From the NCBI RefSeq assembly GCF_033100135.1, contig NZ_CP136920.1, forward strand, positions 1,550,001-1,614,000: a stretch of DNA of 64,000 nucleotides. The letters run 5' to 3'. The notes below the pieces were generated by a model. The model made no database searches. It was not told the origin of the DNA and was given only the letters and a program-made list of their open reading frames with translations. Below, piece after piece: positions 17,805 to 26,475 of this stretch; position 1 is the first letter of the stretch; every line of letters begins with the position of its first letter. This DNA comes from Rubellicoccus peritrichatus. Its GTDB lineage: Bacteria > Verrucomicrobiota > Verrucomicrobiia > Opitutales > Cerasicoccaceae. A program made the position numbers and the translations under genes.

Positions 17805-18341
17805 ATGAAACACACACTCCTATCCTTGCTGCTTGCCACCGCTGTTGGAGCGATTTCCACCTCAGCCTATGGGGCTGCTTCCGGCGAACACACTGCGGCG
17901 CATGTTAAAGCACATGCAGATGAGTATGTAGGTGAAAACGTTACACTTGATGTTGTTTACATACGAATCAATAACCATACTCCACCCGACGTGCCATATG
18001 TATTTTTTCGGTCAGTGACCATTGATGAGGATGCCCATGCAAGGGGCGGATCCATTCTGACAGTGGCAGACGCTGACGATAAGCAGAAGTTAATTCGTCG
18101 CTTCGGTACCAATCTTGATCGCAAAGGTTTTCGTGATATTGATGTCAACAAGATGAGAGGTGTCGTTCGTGTCGTTGAACGCGAAGACAGGCCAAGAGTT
18201 ATCTATTTGGATTTGACCGAAGAGGGCGTGGATCTTTCCAATGCTCCAGAAGTAGTCCTCGACGGTGAAATAGGTCCGCGGCGTCCTTCATCCGGTGGTT
18301 CCGACGATGGCGACATGGATCTAGAAGAGGAAAATATGTAG
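17805..18341 (+). CDS. secreted protein of unknown function
   Basis: 178 residues from ATG 17805; the longer frame to 17706 lacks a signal-like start. Signal peptide (about 1-25). The mature part contains HTAAHVKAHADEYVGENVTL and ITIDE-like VTIDEDAHARGGSILTV, with an acidic Gly/Ser/Asp tail (DDGDMDLEEENM). The V.V.RV...D.P.I.L pattern hints at an OB-like or beta-barrel domain. No family recognised. Confidence 0.7.
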   Translation: MKHTLLSLLLATAVGAISTSAYGAASGEHTAAHVKAHADEYVGENVTLDVVYIRINNHTPPDVPYVFFRSVTIDEDAHARGGSILTVADADDKQKLIRRFGTNLDRKGFRDIDVNKMRGVVRVVEREDRPRVIYLDLTEEGVDLSNAPEVVLDGEIGPRRPSSGGSDDGDMDLEEENM

Positions 18342-18396
18342 CTCTCCCGTCATTTTTCCAACACAAGCAGGAAAAGCAGAAGCAAGTAAGTAGAGT

Positions 18397-18429
18397 GAGC
18401 CCTCGTCGCAGCAGTGCGTCGAGGGTCTC
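18397..18429. terminator. hairpin between convergent genes
   Basis: GAGCCCTCGTCGCA (18397-18410) pairs with TGCGTCGAGGGTCTC (18415-18429) around a 4-nt loop, with one bulge and one mismatch. It sits between the rightward gene ending 18341 and the leftward yjbQ ending 18460. There is no clear T-run, so it may act in both directions only weakly. Confidence 0.5.
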
Positions 18430-18459
18430 GCACGTACGGGTGCTTATGTTAGTTGAGTA

Positions 18460-18876
18460 TTAATCGCCAATGATTTTTATCAGTGCGCGCTTGCGCCTGA
18501 GGCCGTCAAATTCTCCATAGAAAATTTGTTCCCATGGGCCGAAATCGAGTCGACCATTTGTCACTGCAACCACGACTTCACGTCCCATGATGGTGCGCTT
18601 CAAATGCGCATCTGCGTTGTCTTCACCAACGTTGTGCCGGTAGCGACTGTGTGGCTTTTCGGGAGCAAGTCCTTCCAGCCAGTCTTCGAGGTCGGCATGG
18701 AGGCCCGATTCATCATCGTTGATAAAGACACTGGCGCTGATATGCATGGCATTGACGAGGCAGAGGCCTTCGCGAATCCCACTTTGGGCCAGGGCTGCCT
18801 CCACCTGTGGCGTGATGTTGATAAACTGTCTGCGTTGTGAGACAGTGAATTCAAGTTCCTGGCGGTGGCTTTTCAT
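18460..18876 (-). CDS. yjbQ: YjbQ / UPF0047 family protein
   Basis: 138 residues, full length for the family. [64 protein letters not shown] and a final basic strand are hallmarks, including the conserved histidines of a likely metal site. Family members can show weak thiamine-phosphate synthase activity, but the physiological role is unclear. It is the last gene of the thyA operon, 3 bp after folA. Confidence 0.9.
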   Translation of the reverse strand: MKSHRQELEFTVSQRRQFINITPQVEAALAQSGIREGLCLVNAMHISASVFINDDESGLHADLEDWLEGLAPEKPHSRYRHNVGEDNADAHLKRTIMGREVVVAVTNGRLDFGPWEQIFYGEFDGLRRKRALIKIIGD

Positions 18877-18879
18877 GGC

Positions 18880-19350
18880 TTACGTAGTTTTGCGTTGATA
18901 ATGAGTGACACGGAATTCCGGAAAATCACGGACTGTTTCGACTGCTTCAAAACTGGATTCAAACTCAGGAAAGAAAGCGTCTCCAGTGAAGTCACCTTTC
19001 ACATGGCTGATCCATAGGTCGGAGCATTGGGGTAAGGCAGTCTGATAAATCTCACCACCACCAATGATGAAGATTTCACGATCTTCCAAGCCGAGGCTTG
19101 TTAGCTCATCGAGGGAATGGATGACATCGCAACCTTCGATTTCCAGCTCTTGCCGCGTAATGACTATGTTCTTTCGTTTTGGTAGTGGTTTGCCAATCGA
19201 TTCATAGGTTTTGCGTCCCATGACGATTGCGTGCCCGAGTGTCTTCTCTTTGAACCAGCGAAAATCATCAGGCAGGTGCCAGGGAATCTCACCGCCATTT
19301 CCAATAACACGGTTGTCGGCCATTGCCGCTATTGCGTGGAAGGGTTTCAT
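18880..19350 (-). CDS. folA: dihydrofolate reductase
   Basis: 156 residues from ATG 19350; the longer frame to 19563 overlaps the upstream gene. AIAAMADNRVIGNGGEIPWH, PDDFRWFKEKT with the catalytic acid (Asp29), GRKTYESIGKPLPKRKNIV and FIIGGGEIYQTAL are diagnostic. It reduces dihydrofolate produced by ThyA. The start overlaps the mini-ExbB gene by ATGA, so all three genes upstream to yjbQ are translationally coupled. Confidence 0.95.
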   Translation of the reverse strand: MKPFHAIAAMADNRVIGNGGEIPWHLPDDFRWFKEKTLGHAIVMGRKTYESIGKPLPKRKNIVITRQELEIEGCDVIHSLDELTSLGLEDREIFIIGGGEIYQTALPQCSDLWISHVKGDFTGDAFFPEFESSFEAVETVRDFPEFRVTHYQRKTT

Positions 19351-19628
19351 TTGGTTTTCAGTAATGGAGGAGGTGCTTCTTTGGGGCGGCGTGAGGCATA
19401 AATTAACAGACCGATTCCAAATGGAACTGTTATCAAGCCTAAGGCAGTTGTCCATAAGGCGAAGGATATGTGATCGGCCAGAACTTGTGGCTGTCCAGAT
19501 CCTCCCTGAGCAATATTTGAGAATGCTCCTATCATTCCGATAACAGTTCCGAGTAATCCCCAAATTGGCCCCATACAGAGCAATACAGCCACAATGGTGA
19601 GAGGGAGGTTATACTTCCTTTGTCTCAC
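19347..19628 (-). CDS. minimal MotA/TolQ/ExbB-like membrane protein
   Basis: 93 residues from a GTG that overlaps the thyA stop (GTGA), ending in an ATGA overlap with folA. Two hydrophobic helices: one carrying [20 protein letters not shown], the ExbB/TolQ pore signature, and a second with [20 protein letters not shown], matching the SEAL.TT..GL..AIP helix. The first helix and cytoplasmic domain of normal ExbB (about 200 residues) are absent, and no ExbD lies nearby. The overlaps argue for a real gene rather than debris. Function unknown. Confidence 0.8.
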   Translation of the reverse strand: MRQRKYNLPLTIVAVLLCMGPIWGLLGTVIGMIGAFSNIAQGGSGQPQVLADHISFALWTTALGLITVPFGIGLLIYASRRPKEAPPPLLKTK

Positions 19629-20464
19629 ACGGCAATCGGGGCCTTGATCGCCGGATGCGGATCGTAGTTGATCAGCTCGATGTCCTCGTAATCGAAGTCC
19701 TCAAGCTTCTTGATTTCGGGGTTCAACTTCACTTGCGGTAAAGGTTTGGGCTCCCGTGACAGCTGTTCTTCTACTTGGTCGAAGTGGTTCTTGTAGATAT
19801 GCAGATCGCCGAAAGTATGGACGAACTCGCCTGGCTTCAGGCCAACAATTTGTGCGACCATAACAGTCAACAAGGCATAAGAGGCTATGTTGAAAGGCAC
19901 TCCCAGGAAGATGTCAGCACTGCGTTGATAGAGCTGGCAGCTCAGCTTTCCGTCGGGCGAAACGTAAAACTGGAAAAGCGCATGGCATGGTGGCAGGGCC
20001 ATTTTGCCTTTGGCGGCATTTTCGTGCGGAGAAATTCCTTCGTCGGGCAGATCGGCGACATTCCAGGCTGAAATAATGTGCCTTCGGCTGAAGGGTTTTT
20101 TCTTCAGATTTTCAACAAGTTCGTCGAGTTGGTTAATACGACGCCCGTCCGGAGCCTCCCAGCGGGTCCATTGCGCGCCATAAACCGGGCCGAGGTCACC
20201 GGTTTCCGGGTCCTGCCATTCGTCCCAGATACGGACTTTGCGTTCGTTTAGCCAGTGGACATTGGTTTCGCCCTTGAGGAACCAGAGAAGTTCATAAACC
20301 ACGGATCGCCAATGGATTTTCTTCGTCGTGACCAGAGGAAAGCCTGGTGCCAGCGGATAACGAACCTGGGCACCGAAGACGCTTTTTGTCCCAACGCCGG
20401 TGCGGTCGTCACGCTCCAGTCCTTCGTCTCGGACATGGCGAAGTAAATCAAGATAGGTTTTCAC
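19625..20464 (-). CDS. thyA: thymidylate synthase
   Basis: 279 residues if it starts at GTG 20464 ([11 protein letters not shown], aligning with the usual ThyA start); the open frame continues to a TTG at 20533. [39 protein letters not shown] with the nucleophile Cys160, [20 protein letters not shown] and [12 protein letters not shown] are diagnostic. It makes dTMP from dUMP and methylene-THF. A segment of about 15 residues before LPPCH ([15 protein letters not shown]) is longer than in E. coli ThyA. First gene of a four-gene operon. Confidence 0.95.
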   Translation of the reverse strand: MKTYLDLLRHVRDEGLERDDRTGVGTKSVFGAQVRYPLAPGFPLVTTKKIHWRSVVYELLWFLKGETNVHWLNERKVRIWDEWQDPETGDLGPVYGAQWTRWEAPDGRRINQLDELVENLKKKPFSRRHIISAWNVADLPDEGISPHENAAKGKMALPPCHALFQFYVSPDGKLSCQLYQRSADIFLGVPFNIASYALLTVMVAQIVGLKPGEFVHTFGDLHIYKNHFDQVEEQLSREPKPLPQVKLNPEIKKLEDFDYEDIELINYDPHPAIKAPIAV

Positions 20465-20554
20465 GAGGTCAAGATTTGCCCGAATTGACCGACTGTCAAC
20501 GGCAGGCCGATTGTAGGGTTGAGATTCTCGCAAAAAGAGGTGATATATACTCGA

Positions 20555-21106
20555 ATGAAACCTTTCTTTGTTGCTCTCGTTTGTGGTTCGCTTGCGCTAT
20601 CCGTCCTGGATGCGGCGCCTCGCCGGGTCGATCTGGGCAAGCGCAGCACTTTGATTGAGCAGGTGACTGAATTCGATGTGGATAGTCCCCGTCCGGACAT
20701 GAACACCTCGCTCAACGGCAAAACGATGCAGATGAAAGACTGGCATGGCGAATATTCCAGTCTGGGGCGGAAAAAATCCTCTTTAATGAAAAAGGATGCC
20801 CCTCTGAATACTGATACAAAAAGAATGGATCGCTTCGAGAAGAAGAATGTTGATCTGAAAGTCTCTTCGAACAGCCGGCGCCGGGCCACGGTCCGTAATT
20901 GGAATGACATGAAGGAGCAGGTCATGTCGCATAAGTTTACCCATACCGAGCTCCGTACTCCGGAGAGTCGGCGTTTTCAGGAAATGGTGGACGAAATTTC
21001 GCTTCAGGATGTTAACCGCTTCCAGTCCATGCGCAATAAGACAGACGACGGCATCCCTGTTCAGAGAGCCGCCTCTGGTGAACCACTGGCTGTGCCGGAA
21101 GAGTGA
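20555..21106 (+). CDS. secreted basic/acidic protein of unknown function
   Basis: 183 residues from ATG 20555, divergent from thyA. Signal peptide (about 1-20) followed by a charged, mostly helical-looking region with [19 protein letters not shown] and [18 protein letters not shown]. No family recognised. Ends at a strong hairpin shared with the convergent propeller gene. Confidence 0.7.
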   Translation: MKPFFVALVCGSLALSVLDAAPRRVDLGKRSTLIEQVTEFDVDSPRPDMNTSLNGKTMQMKDWHGEYSSLGRKKSSLMKKDAPLNTDTKRMDRFEKKNVDLKVSSNSRRRATVRNWNDMKEQVMSHKFTHTELRTPESRRFQEMVDEISLQDVNRFQSMRNKTDDGIPVQRAASGEPLAVPEE

Positions 21107-21113
21107 TATAAGA

Positions 21114-21146
21114 GTGGCGAGGCTGTTGTTTTGCCTCGCCACCTTT
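21114..21146. terminator. terminator hairpin between convergent genes
   Basis: GTGGCGAGGC (21114-21123) pairs perfectly with GCCTCGCCAC (21133-21142), loop TGTTGTTTT, followed by CTTTAG. Stem is 10 bp and G/C rich. It lies 8 bp after the secreted gene and 23 bp from the stop of the convergent propeller gene. Confidence 0.75.
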
Positions 21147-21165
21147 AGTTGATGAATTATTCGGG

Positions 21166-24100
21166 TTAGGGAAGTGTAATGGTACTACTTTCCGTCCATC
21201 CAGATGCTTGCCCGGAACTCTTGCGGGCTTTGACCCTAAACTTATAAGTTCCTCCGCTGGTAAGCCCTGTTGCGCTTATGCTAATTCCGCCAGTATAGTT
21301 GTTCTGGACAGCACGCCATGAATCTCCAGTAAGCTGCTTTTGGATATCATATTCGACGGCTTCAGTGACCGTATCCCACGAAATGAGGGCCGTTGTGCCA
21401 TTGGTTGAGCTCGCAGAAACATTCTCCGGGTTGCCAAAGACGCCACTACCGCCTCCGCTGCTGCCACCGCCGTTGGACAGGGTAATCGTATTGCTCTCCG
21501 TCCATCCGGATGCCTGTCCTGAGCTTTTGCGTGCTTTAATACGAAAGGTATAAGTTCCGCCATCGGTTAGTCCGCTAATGTCCAGGCTTGTCCCGCCGGT
21601 GTAGCCATTCTGGGCAGCGCGCCAGGTGTCCCCATCGAGCAGTTTATGGATGTCGTATGAAACTGCATCTGTCACCGCATCCCAGGTCAGCTGGGCCGTG
21701 GTTGAATCTACCGAAGAGGCATTCACATTTTCCGGATCACCAAAGGTGCCACTGCCACCGCCAGAACCACCACCGCCACCGGAAAGTGTAACCGTGTTGC
21801 TTTCTGTCCATCCAGATGCCTGGCCTCCGCTTTCGCGTGCTTTGACCCTGAAGGTATAGGTGCCGCCTGCGGTCAGGCCTGTGACGTCGAGGCTGGTTCC
21901 GCCAGTATAGGTGTTTTGAGCGGCTCTCCATACATCTCCATCCAGGAGTTTATGGATGTCGTAGGATACTGCACCAGGTACCGCATTCCAGGAAACATTG
22001 GCTGACGTACTCGTGAGGCTGTTGGCGACGACATTCGTGGGTGCGCCAAATGCGCCACCTCCACCTGAGCCTGTGTCGTTGATATCACGGCGCCAGAGGC
22101 CCATACCACTTGTTGAAATGTAGTGGTAAACTTTGCCGTCGGATTCAAAAACCTTGGCCCGTCTTGATCGTGAGAATACCATTTTCTTGCCTGGGCCGTT
22201 GTCATTTGTCCAGTCTTCCCAGGTTACGAATCCACCGGAGAAAGTTCCGCGAAGCACTGCATAGCCGTGGATGTTGGCAGAATCAAATGCTACAAAAACG
22301 GAATCGCCATATCCGGCAATGGAGCCAACCGTGAGCAAGTCACCAGTCTCAAACCAGGGTTCCAATGAAGGTGGATGGAGCGAGAGGATATCGTCACGGT
22401 CAATGATTTCAGTGAAACCATCAGTTGCATTACTGCCTCCGCGATTCGTTGATACATAAACATTTTCTCCAACACCGATTGCGATGTGAGTTGTGCCGTT
22501 ATTATCCCATGCATCCAGGTCGGCGCTGCCTGCCATTCCTACTCTTCCGGTGTTGTTGATTTTGGTCCAGGTCGGGCTACCTGAAGTTGCGTTTTCCACA
22601 CGGTAAGTTCCATCCTGCTGCATAACATATAAAGTGCCTGCTTCATTGGGATCTGCGACCAATCGCTTAACTGATTTATGGGAAACGGCTCCGGATATGC
22701 GGACAAAATTTGAGTTGGTTCCTCCAGCAACGGCGACGATGTTATCGTGACGATAAACTCCGTGTTGAGTTCCGACATATATTCGTCCAATCGAGAATGG
22801 GTCATTGACGATTGAGAAAACCCGTGAACCTTGGCCTCCGTTATGATTCATTCCATTGATCCCAGTGGTGTCTCCGCCAGCCTTGCGCCAGCTGTTTTGC
22901 CAGCCGCTGGTGTCTGACTGCAATCGGCGCACCCAAAGGCGGCCCACATCATTGCCAGTATGATCGCCTCCACCGAATCCGGCAACGCCTCCCATGACGA
23001 CTACAGGGTAGGGTGATGAGGGGACCACTTCGATGGCGCCGACATCGTTGGTTTGCGCAACATAATCTCTGTGCCAGCTCACGCCATTATTGAAGCTATG
23101 GACGAAAGCATTGTCCGCCTGTCCTTGCGCAATGAAAGTTCCGTGTCCATCCATGGACCAATTGAATGTCGATTCGTAACCACGTGTGATATAACCTCCG
23201 TCGCTTGTTTTTTCAGTGTAGCGTGGTTCCCATGTTGTCAGAATATTTGCGTTAGGATCTCCGACATAAATACCTTCATCACTGCTAACCCAAACGCGGC
23301 GTTGGCTCCAGCTTGCTGGAGTGTAGCCTCTATGCATGGCCTTTGCTTCTGTTTCGCGCCAACCTCCATCATAATTCCAGTTTGACCCGGCAGTCTTTTC
23401 AAAGATCTGTGTCCAGGTAGCGGCGTTGGGCGTTGATCCGTTCCAGGTAACATTCGCTTCCCAGAGTCGAGAGGCGCCGCCAACAAAAGACCCACCCATT
23501 AGAATATGATGCGAGGAACCAGTGTCGCGAGGATCGATTGATGGCCGCCACCAGCTTTTGCCAGTATTCAGATTTCCAGTGATTTCAGTCCAGCTGATCG
23601 GCGAAACCTTACTGGCAAAAAGCCCGAAAGTGGTATTGGAGCCGCTGCTTTTTTGATAAGCTGCGTAGATATACTGACCATTTGGTGAAATGCTTGCTCC
23701 ACGGCAAACGCCAATCGTGCCGCTTGGGTCGGCAAGTTCTGTCCAGTTGACACCGTGATTGGTTGATTTGAAAAGACCGGCTTCGGCGGCCAGATAAACG
23801 TCACCATTCGATGCAACTTCAATCGAGTAAGTTTCCTTGTCTCCATTGCCGGACTTATAGGTTGCTGTTTGCCAGGTGACACCACGGTCATGCGAGTAGG
23901 CGACTTTGCGTGGACCATTGGCGGAGTTTTGCGGTGTCGTTTTATTGAGACGGTCATCGCGATTGTTCCAGCCATGACCTGCATATACTTTGTTAACATC
24001 ATTTGGGTTTACCGCAATGGATGTTACTGTGCCTCGGTCTGTGGTTGGTCGAAAGAATTCTACGTAACTCCAGGTCTGTCCACCGTCGTTTGAGATTTCC

Positions 24101-24444
24101 AAGCCATAAAGACCGCCGTTGTAAACGCGGTTAGAGTTTCCGGGCTCAACCACAGAAACAAACTGGTGCAGGTGCTTTTGCTTATCGGCGCCTGTGTTTT
24201 CCCAGGTGAGGCCGTTGTCAGTTGAGATACTTGTGCCCTCCATATCGGAATTAAAGAAGAGCTTTCCGTTTTGATTAGGATCGAAGGATATGCCTTGAAC
24301 CTGGCCGCCTCCGCCAGGATGCATGACTTCCCAGCCTGCGCTCTGGACGCTGATTGGGAGTATTGCCGTTGTGAAAGCCAGGATGGCTTTAAGTCGGTTT
24401 GGGGATTTTATTTGAGGGATTTTTCGCAACATACTTGGTTTCAT
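21166..24444 (-). CDS. secreted Asp-box (VPS10/BNR-like) propeller protein with three FN3 domains
   Basis: 1092 residues. Signal peptide (about 1-36), then a large region of Asp-box repeats: STDNGLTWENTG, SNDGGQTWSYV, SHDRGVTWQTA, STNHGVNWTEL. This gives the sortilin/GH74-like multi-blade propeller (about 37-790). The C-terminus has three fibronectin III modules (about 796-890, 899-990, 1000-1092), joined by Gly/Ser linkers and very alike. Secreted; probably binds or acts on polysaccharide or protein at the surface. Catalytic residues could not be assigned. Paralogue of the 31832 protein, which lacks FN3. Divergent from the sulfatase. Confidence 0.85.
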   Translation of the reverse strand: MKPSMLRKIPQIKSPNRLKAILAFTTAILPISVQSAGWEVMHPGGGGQVQGISFDPNQNGKLFFNSDMEGTSISTDNGLTWENTGADKQKHLHQFVSVVEPGNSNRVYNGGLYGLEISNDGGQTWSYVEFFRPTTDRGTVTSIAVNPNDVNKVYAGHGWNNRDDRLNKTTPQNSANGPRKVAYSHDRGVTWQTATYKSGNGDKETYSIEVASNGDVYLAAEAGLFKSTNHGVNWTELADPSGTIGVCRGASISPNGQYIYAAYQKSSGSNTTFGLFASKVSPISWTEITGNLNTGKSWWRPSIDPRDTGSSHHILMGGSFVGGASRLWEANVTWNGSTPNAATWTQIFEKTAGSNWNYDGGWRETEAKAMHRGYTPASWSQRRVWVSSDEGIYVGDPNANILTTWEPRYTEKTSDGGYITRGYESTFNWSMDGHGTFIAQGQADNAFVHSFNNGVSWHRDYVAQTNDVGAIEVVPSSPYPVVVMGGVAGFGGGDHTGNDVGRLWVRRLQSDTSGWQNSWRKAGGDTTGINGMNHNGGQGSRVFSIVNDPFSIGRIYVGTQHGVYRHDNIVAVAGGTNSNFVRISGAVSHKSVKRLVADPNEAGTLYVMQQDGTYRVENATSGSPTWTKINNTGRVGMAGSADLDAWDNNGTTHIAIGVGENVYVSTNRGGSNATDGFTEIIDRDDILSLHPPSLEPWFETGDLLTVGSIAGYGDSVFVAFDSANIHGYAVLRGTFSGGFVTWEDWTNDNGPGKKMVFSRSRRAKVFESDGKVYHYISTSGMGLWRRDINDTGSGGGGAFGAPTNVVANSLTSTSANVSWNAVPGAVSYDIHKLLDGDVWRAAQNTYTGGTSLDVTGLTAGGTYTFRVKARESGGQASGWTESNTVTLSGGGGGSGGGSGTFGDPENVNASSVDSTTAQLTWDAVTDAVSYDIHKLLDGDTWRAAQNGYTGGTSLDISGLTDGGTYTFRIKARKSSGQASGWTESNTITLSNGGGSSGGGSGVFGNPENVSASSTNGTTALISWDTVTEAVEYDIQKQLTGDSWRAVQNNYTGGISISATGLTSGGTYKFRVKARKSSGQASGWTESSTITLP
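21170..22060 (-). repeat. three tandem FN3-coding repeats of about 300 bp
   Basis: The C-terminal coding part of the propeller gene consists of three units spaced about 298-300 bp. Each encodes V.YDIHK.L.GD.WRA.QN.YTGG, the signature G.TY.FRVKAR..GGQASGW and a GGGSGGG linker. Similarity extends to DNA level, implying recent internal duplication and a site where unit number could change. Confidence 0.8.
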
Positions 24445-24491
24445 TTTTGGGGTCCGATTTCTTGTGTTGAGGTATTTTTAGTCAATTTAGG

Positions 24492-24741
24492 CATCGATGT
24501 CACTTTGGGGAATTGGAACTTTCGAGGTCGTGAAAAAGGGCAAGCAGGGTAGGGCTGAAGAGGATTTTGCCAGGGTAGTGGACTTTTTTGAGGAAAATTG
24601 TATTTGACTACGATGTCAATTATCAGTGTTGGTTCGTTGTTTTTTAGCATTTTTTTTACAATTTTGAATATCATCGAAGGCCTTTATATCTTTCATTTAT
24701 TAAGCTAGGGCTAGTGTTTGGATGATTTTGTCATCGATGTC
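24492..24741. promoter_or_regulatory. repeated CATCGATGTC words in divergent intergenic region
   Basis: The 349-bp gap between the propeller gene and the sulfatase contains CATCGATGTC at 24492-24501 and again at 24732-24741. A related TACGATGTCA lies near 24609. The core CATCGATG is palindromic. Two exact 10-mers in such a short gap suggest a shared regulator for both directions; function is inferred. Confidence 0.35.
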
Positions 24742-24793
24742 GTTTTTGTCTTGCAAATGAGACATTCTTTTGAAAACTTATGCCTAAATTTCA

Positions 24794-26371
24794 ATGGTAG
24801 AAGAACGCCCCAATATTCTCTTTGTTTTTACTGATCAGCAGCGATTTGACGCGATTGGTGCGCTAGGGAGCTCTCTTTTGAAGACGCCTCATTTGGATGA
24901 ATGGGTGCAGTCCGGAGTGACGTTCACGCGCGCTTATACGCCTTGTCCAGTTTGCGTGCCTGCGCGTTGCTCGCTCGTTACGGGTCGCCCTGCGCATGAG
25001 ACCGGAGTTGTTGATAATGCAAGTATGCCGTTCTCCGAGCAGACCTTTATGGCGAGACTCTCTGATGCGGGATATCAAACGCATGGAGTTGGCAAAATGC
25101 ACTTTGACCCGGATTACAGAAGTATGTGGGGTTTCGAAAGCCGTGACATTTCTGAGGAGGGTAAGCCTGACACAGATTACATGGAGTTCCTTAGGGATGC
25201 AGGCTATTCGCATGTCGATTCACCGATGGGATTGCGTGGTGAGTATTACTATATCCCCCAGCCTTCCCAGCTCCCGCAGGAGCTGCATGAGACACATTGG
25301 GTTGCGGATAGAAGCATCGATTTTTTAAATCGTCGTGATCGTGAAAGGCCGTTCTTTCTCTGGACGAGTTTCATCAAACCTCATCCGCCTTTTGAGAATC
25401 CGAATCCGTGGTATAATCTTTACAGGGCACGGGAGATGGAAGAACCATTCATCCCTGAGAACAGCCATGAGTTGACGTGTCTCTGGAACGATATTCAGAA
25501 TCGCTATAAGTATCGTGATGGAGATTACGACCGCCAATTGATGCGGACGATTCGTGCCGCATATTTTGCCTGTATCTCTTTTGTCGATTATCAGATTGGG
25601 CGTATTCTGGAGACTTTGGGTGATGATCGTGATAATACGATTATTGTGTTTTCATCAGACCATGGAGAGTTACTGGGAGACTATGGTTGCGTTGGTAAAA
25701 GGTGCATGCTGGACCCGGCGGTTCGTATCCCAATGATTGTCGTTGATCCGCGGAAAAAGGAAAGCGCAGGCACCTTGTGCGATAAGCCGGTCAGCTTATT
25801 GGATGTGTTCCCGACTTTTTTGAAAGCTGCAGGTCTGGAAGATTATCGTGTGCATGAGGATGGTGATGACTTGCTGGATATCGCAGATGGCATTGTTCCA
25901 CGCAGTTATACATTTTCACAGTTCTCTGATGCGGCCTATGGCCTTTACATGGTCACAGATGGTGAATGGAAGTACATATACTCTGCACCCGATGAGAAGG
26001 AGTGGCTTTTCAGTTTAAACTCCGAAGAACGCGAAGCAACGAATATGGCTGACTCTGATGCAGCTGAATCGGTTAAAGAGCGGCTGCGTGATGCTTTGAT
26101 TTCGAGATTTCAAGCTGTCGGCTACTCGACAGCTGTCGACGGTGATAAATGGAGAATTTATGGTAAGACGGTATTAGCCGATGATCCGGACTATGGTTTG
26201 TTGCAGCAGGACATGCCTTTTCTACAGAATCGAATCGACGAACTCGGCCCCGATTATGCCAGAAATGTGACGCTTTCCGATGAGGATAGCTACCGAATTC
26301 TTTGTGACCATTCCAACCCCCAGGTTCCGCCCATGCCTGTGCGTTCTTTGGACAAAATCGAGCAGAAATAA
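24794..26371 (+). CDS. type I sulfatase (formylglycine-dependent)
   Basis: 525 residues. NILFVFTDQQRFDA with the metal-binding Asp14, then the CxPxR modification motif as CVPARCSLVTG (Cys54, converted to formylglycine). Further metal and sulfate residues: GKMHFDP, TSFIKPHPPF and VFSSDHGELLGDYG. There is no signal peptide, which suggests cytoplasmic action on imported sulfated sugars. No maturase gene is in the window, so it would rely on one elsewhere. Together with fucosidase it points to sulfated fucans or similar marine glycans (inference). Confidence 0.93.
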   Translation: MVEERPNILFVFTDQQRFDAIGALGSSLLKTPHLDEWVQSGVTFTRAYTPCPVCVPARCSLVTGRPAHETGVVDNASMPFSEQTFMARLSDAGYQTHGVGKMHFDPDYRSMWGFESRDISEEGKPDTDYMEFLRDAGYSHVDSPMGLRGEYYYIPQPSQLPQELHETHWVADRSIDFLNRRDRERPFFLWTSFIKPHPPFENPNPWYNLYRAREMEEPFIPENSHELTCLWNDIQNRYKYRDGDYDRQLMRTIRAAYFACISFVDYQIGRILETLGDDRDNTIIVFSSDHGELLGDYGCVGKRCMLDPAVRIPMIVVDPRKKESAGTLCDKPVSLLDVFPTFLKAAGLEDYRVHEDGDDLLDIADGIVPRSYTFSQFSDAAYGLYMVTDGEWKYIYSAPDEKEWLFSLNSEEREATNMADSDAAESVKERLRDALISRFQAVGYSTAVDGDKWRIYGKTVLADDPDYGLLQQDMPFLQNRIDELGPDYARNVTLSDEDSYRILCDHSNPQVPPMPVRSLDKIEQK

Positions 26372-26475
26372 TGTATGCACCATTTATCTCTTAGTTATAC
26401 ACAGCCGATTCCTAACGCATCGGCTATTTGATCCGATACCAATTTAAGAATACAACCCCCGAAAGTAAGATCGGA

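Noticed and set aside
19351-19563. Extended DHFR N-terminus
   Set aside because: Overlaps the ExbB-like gene fully, and DHFR aligns from the ATG at 19350.
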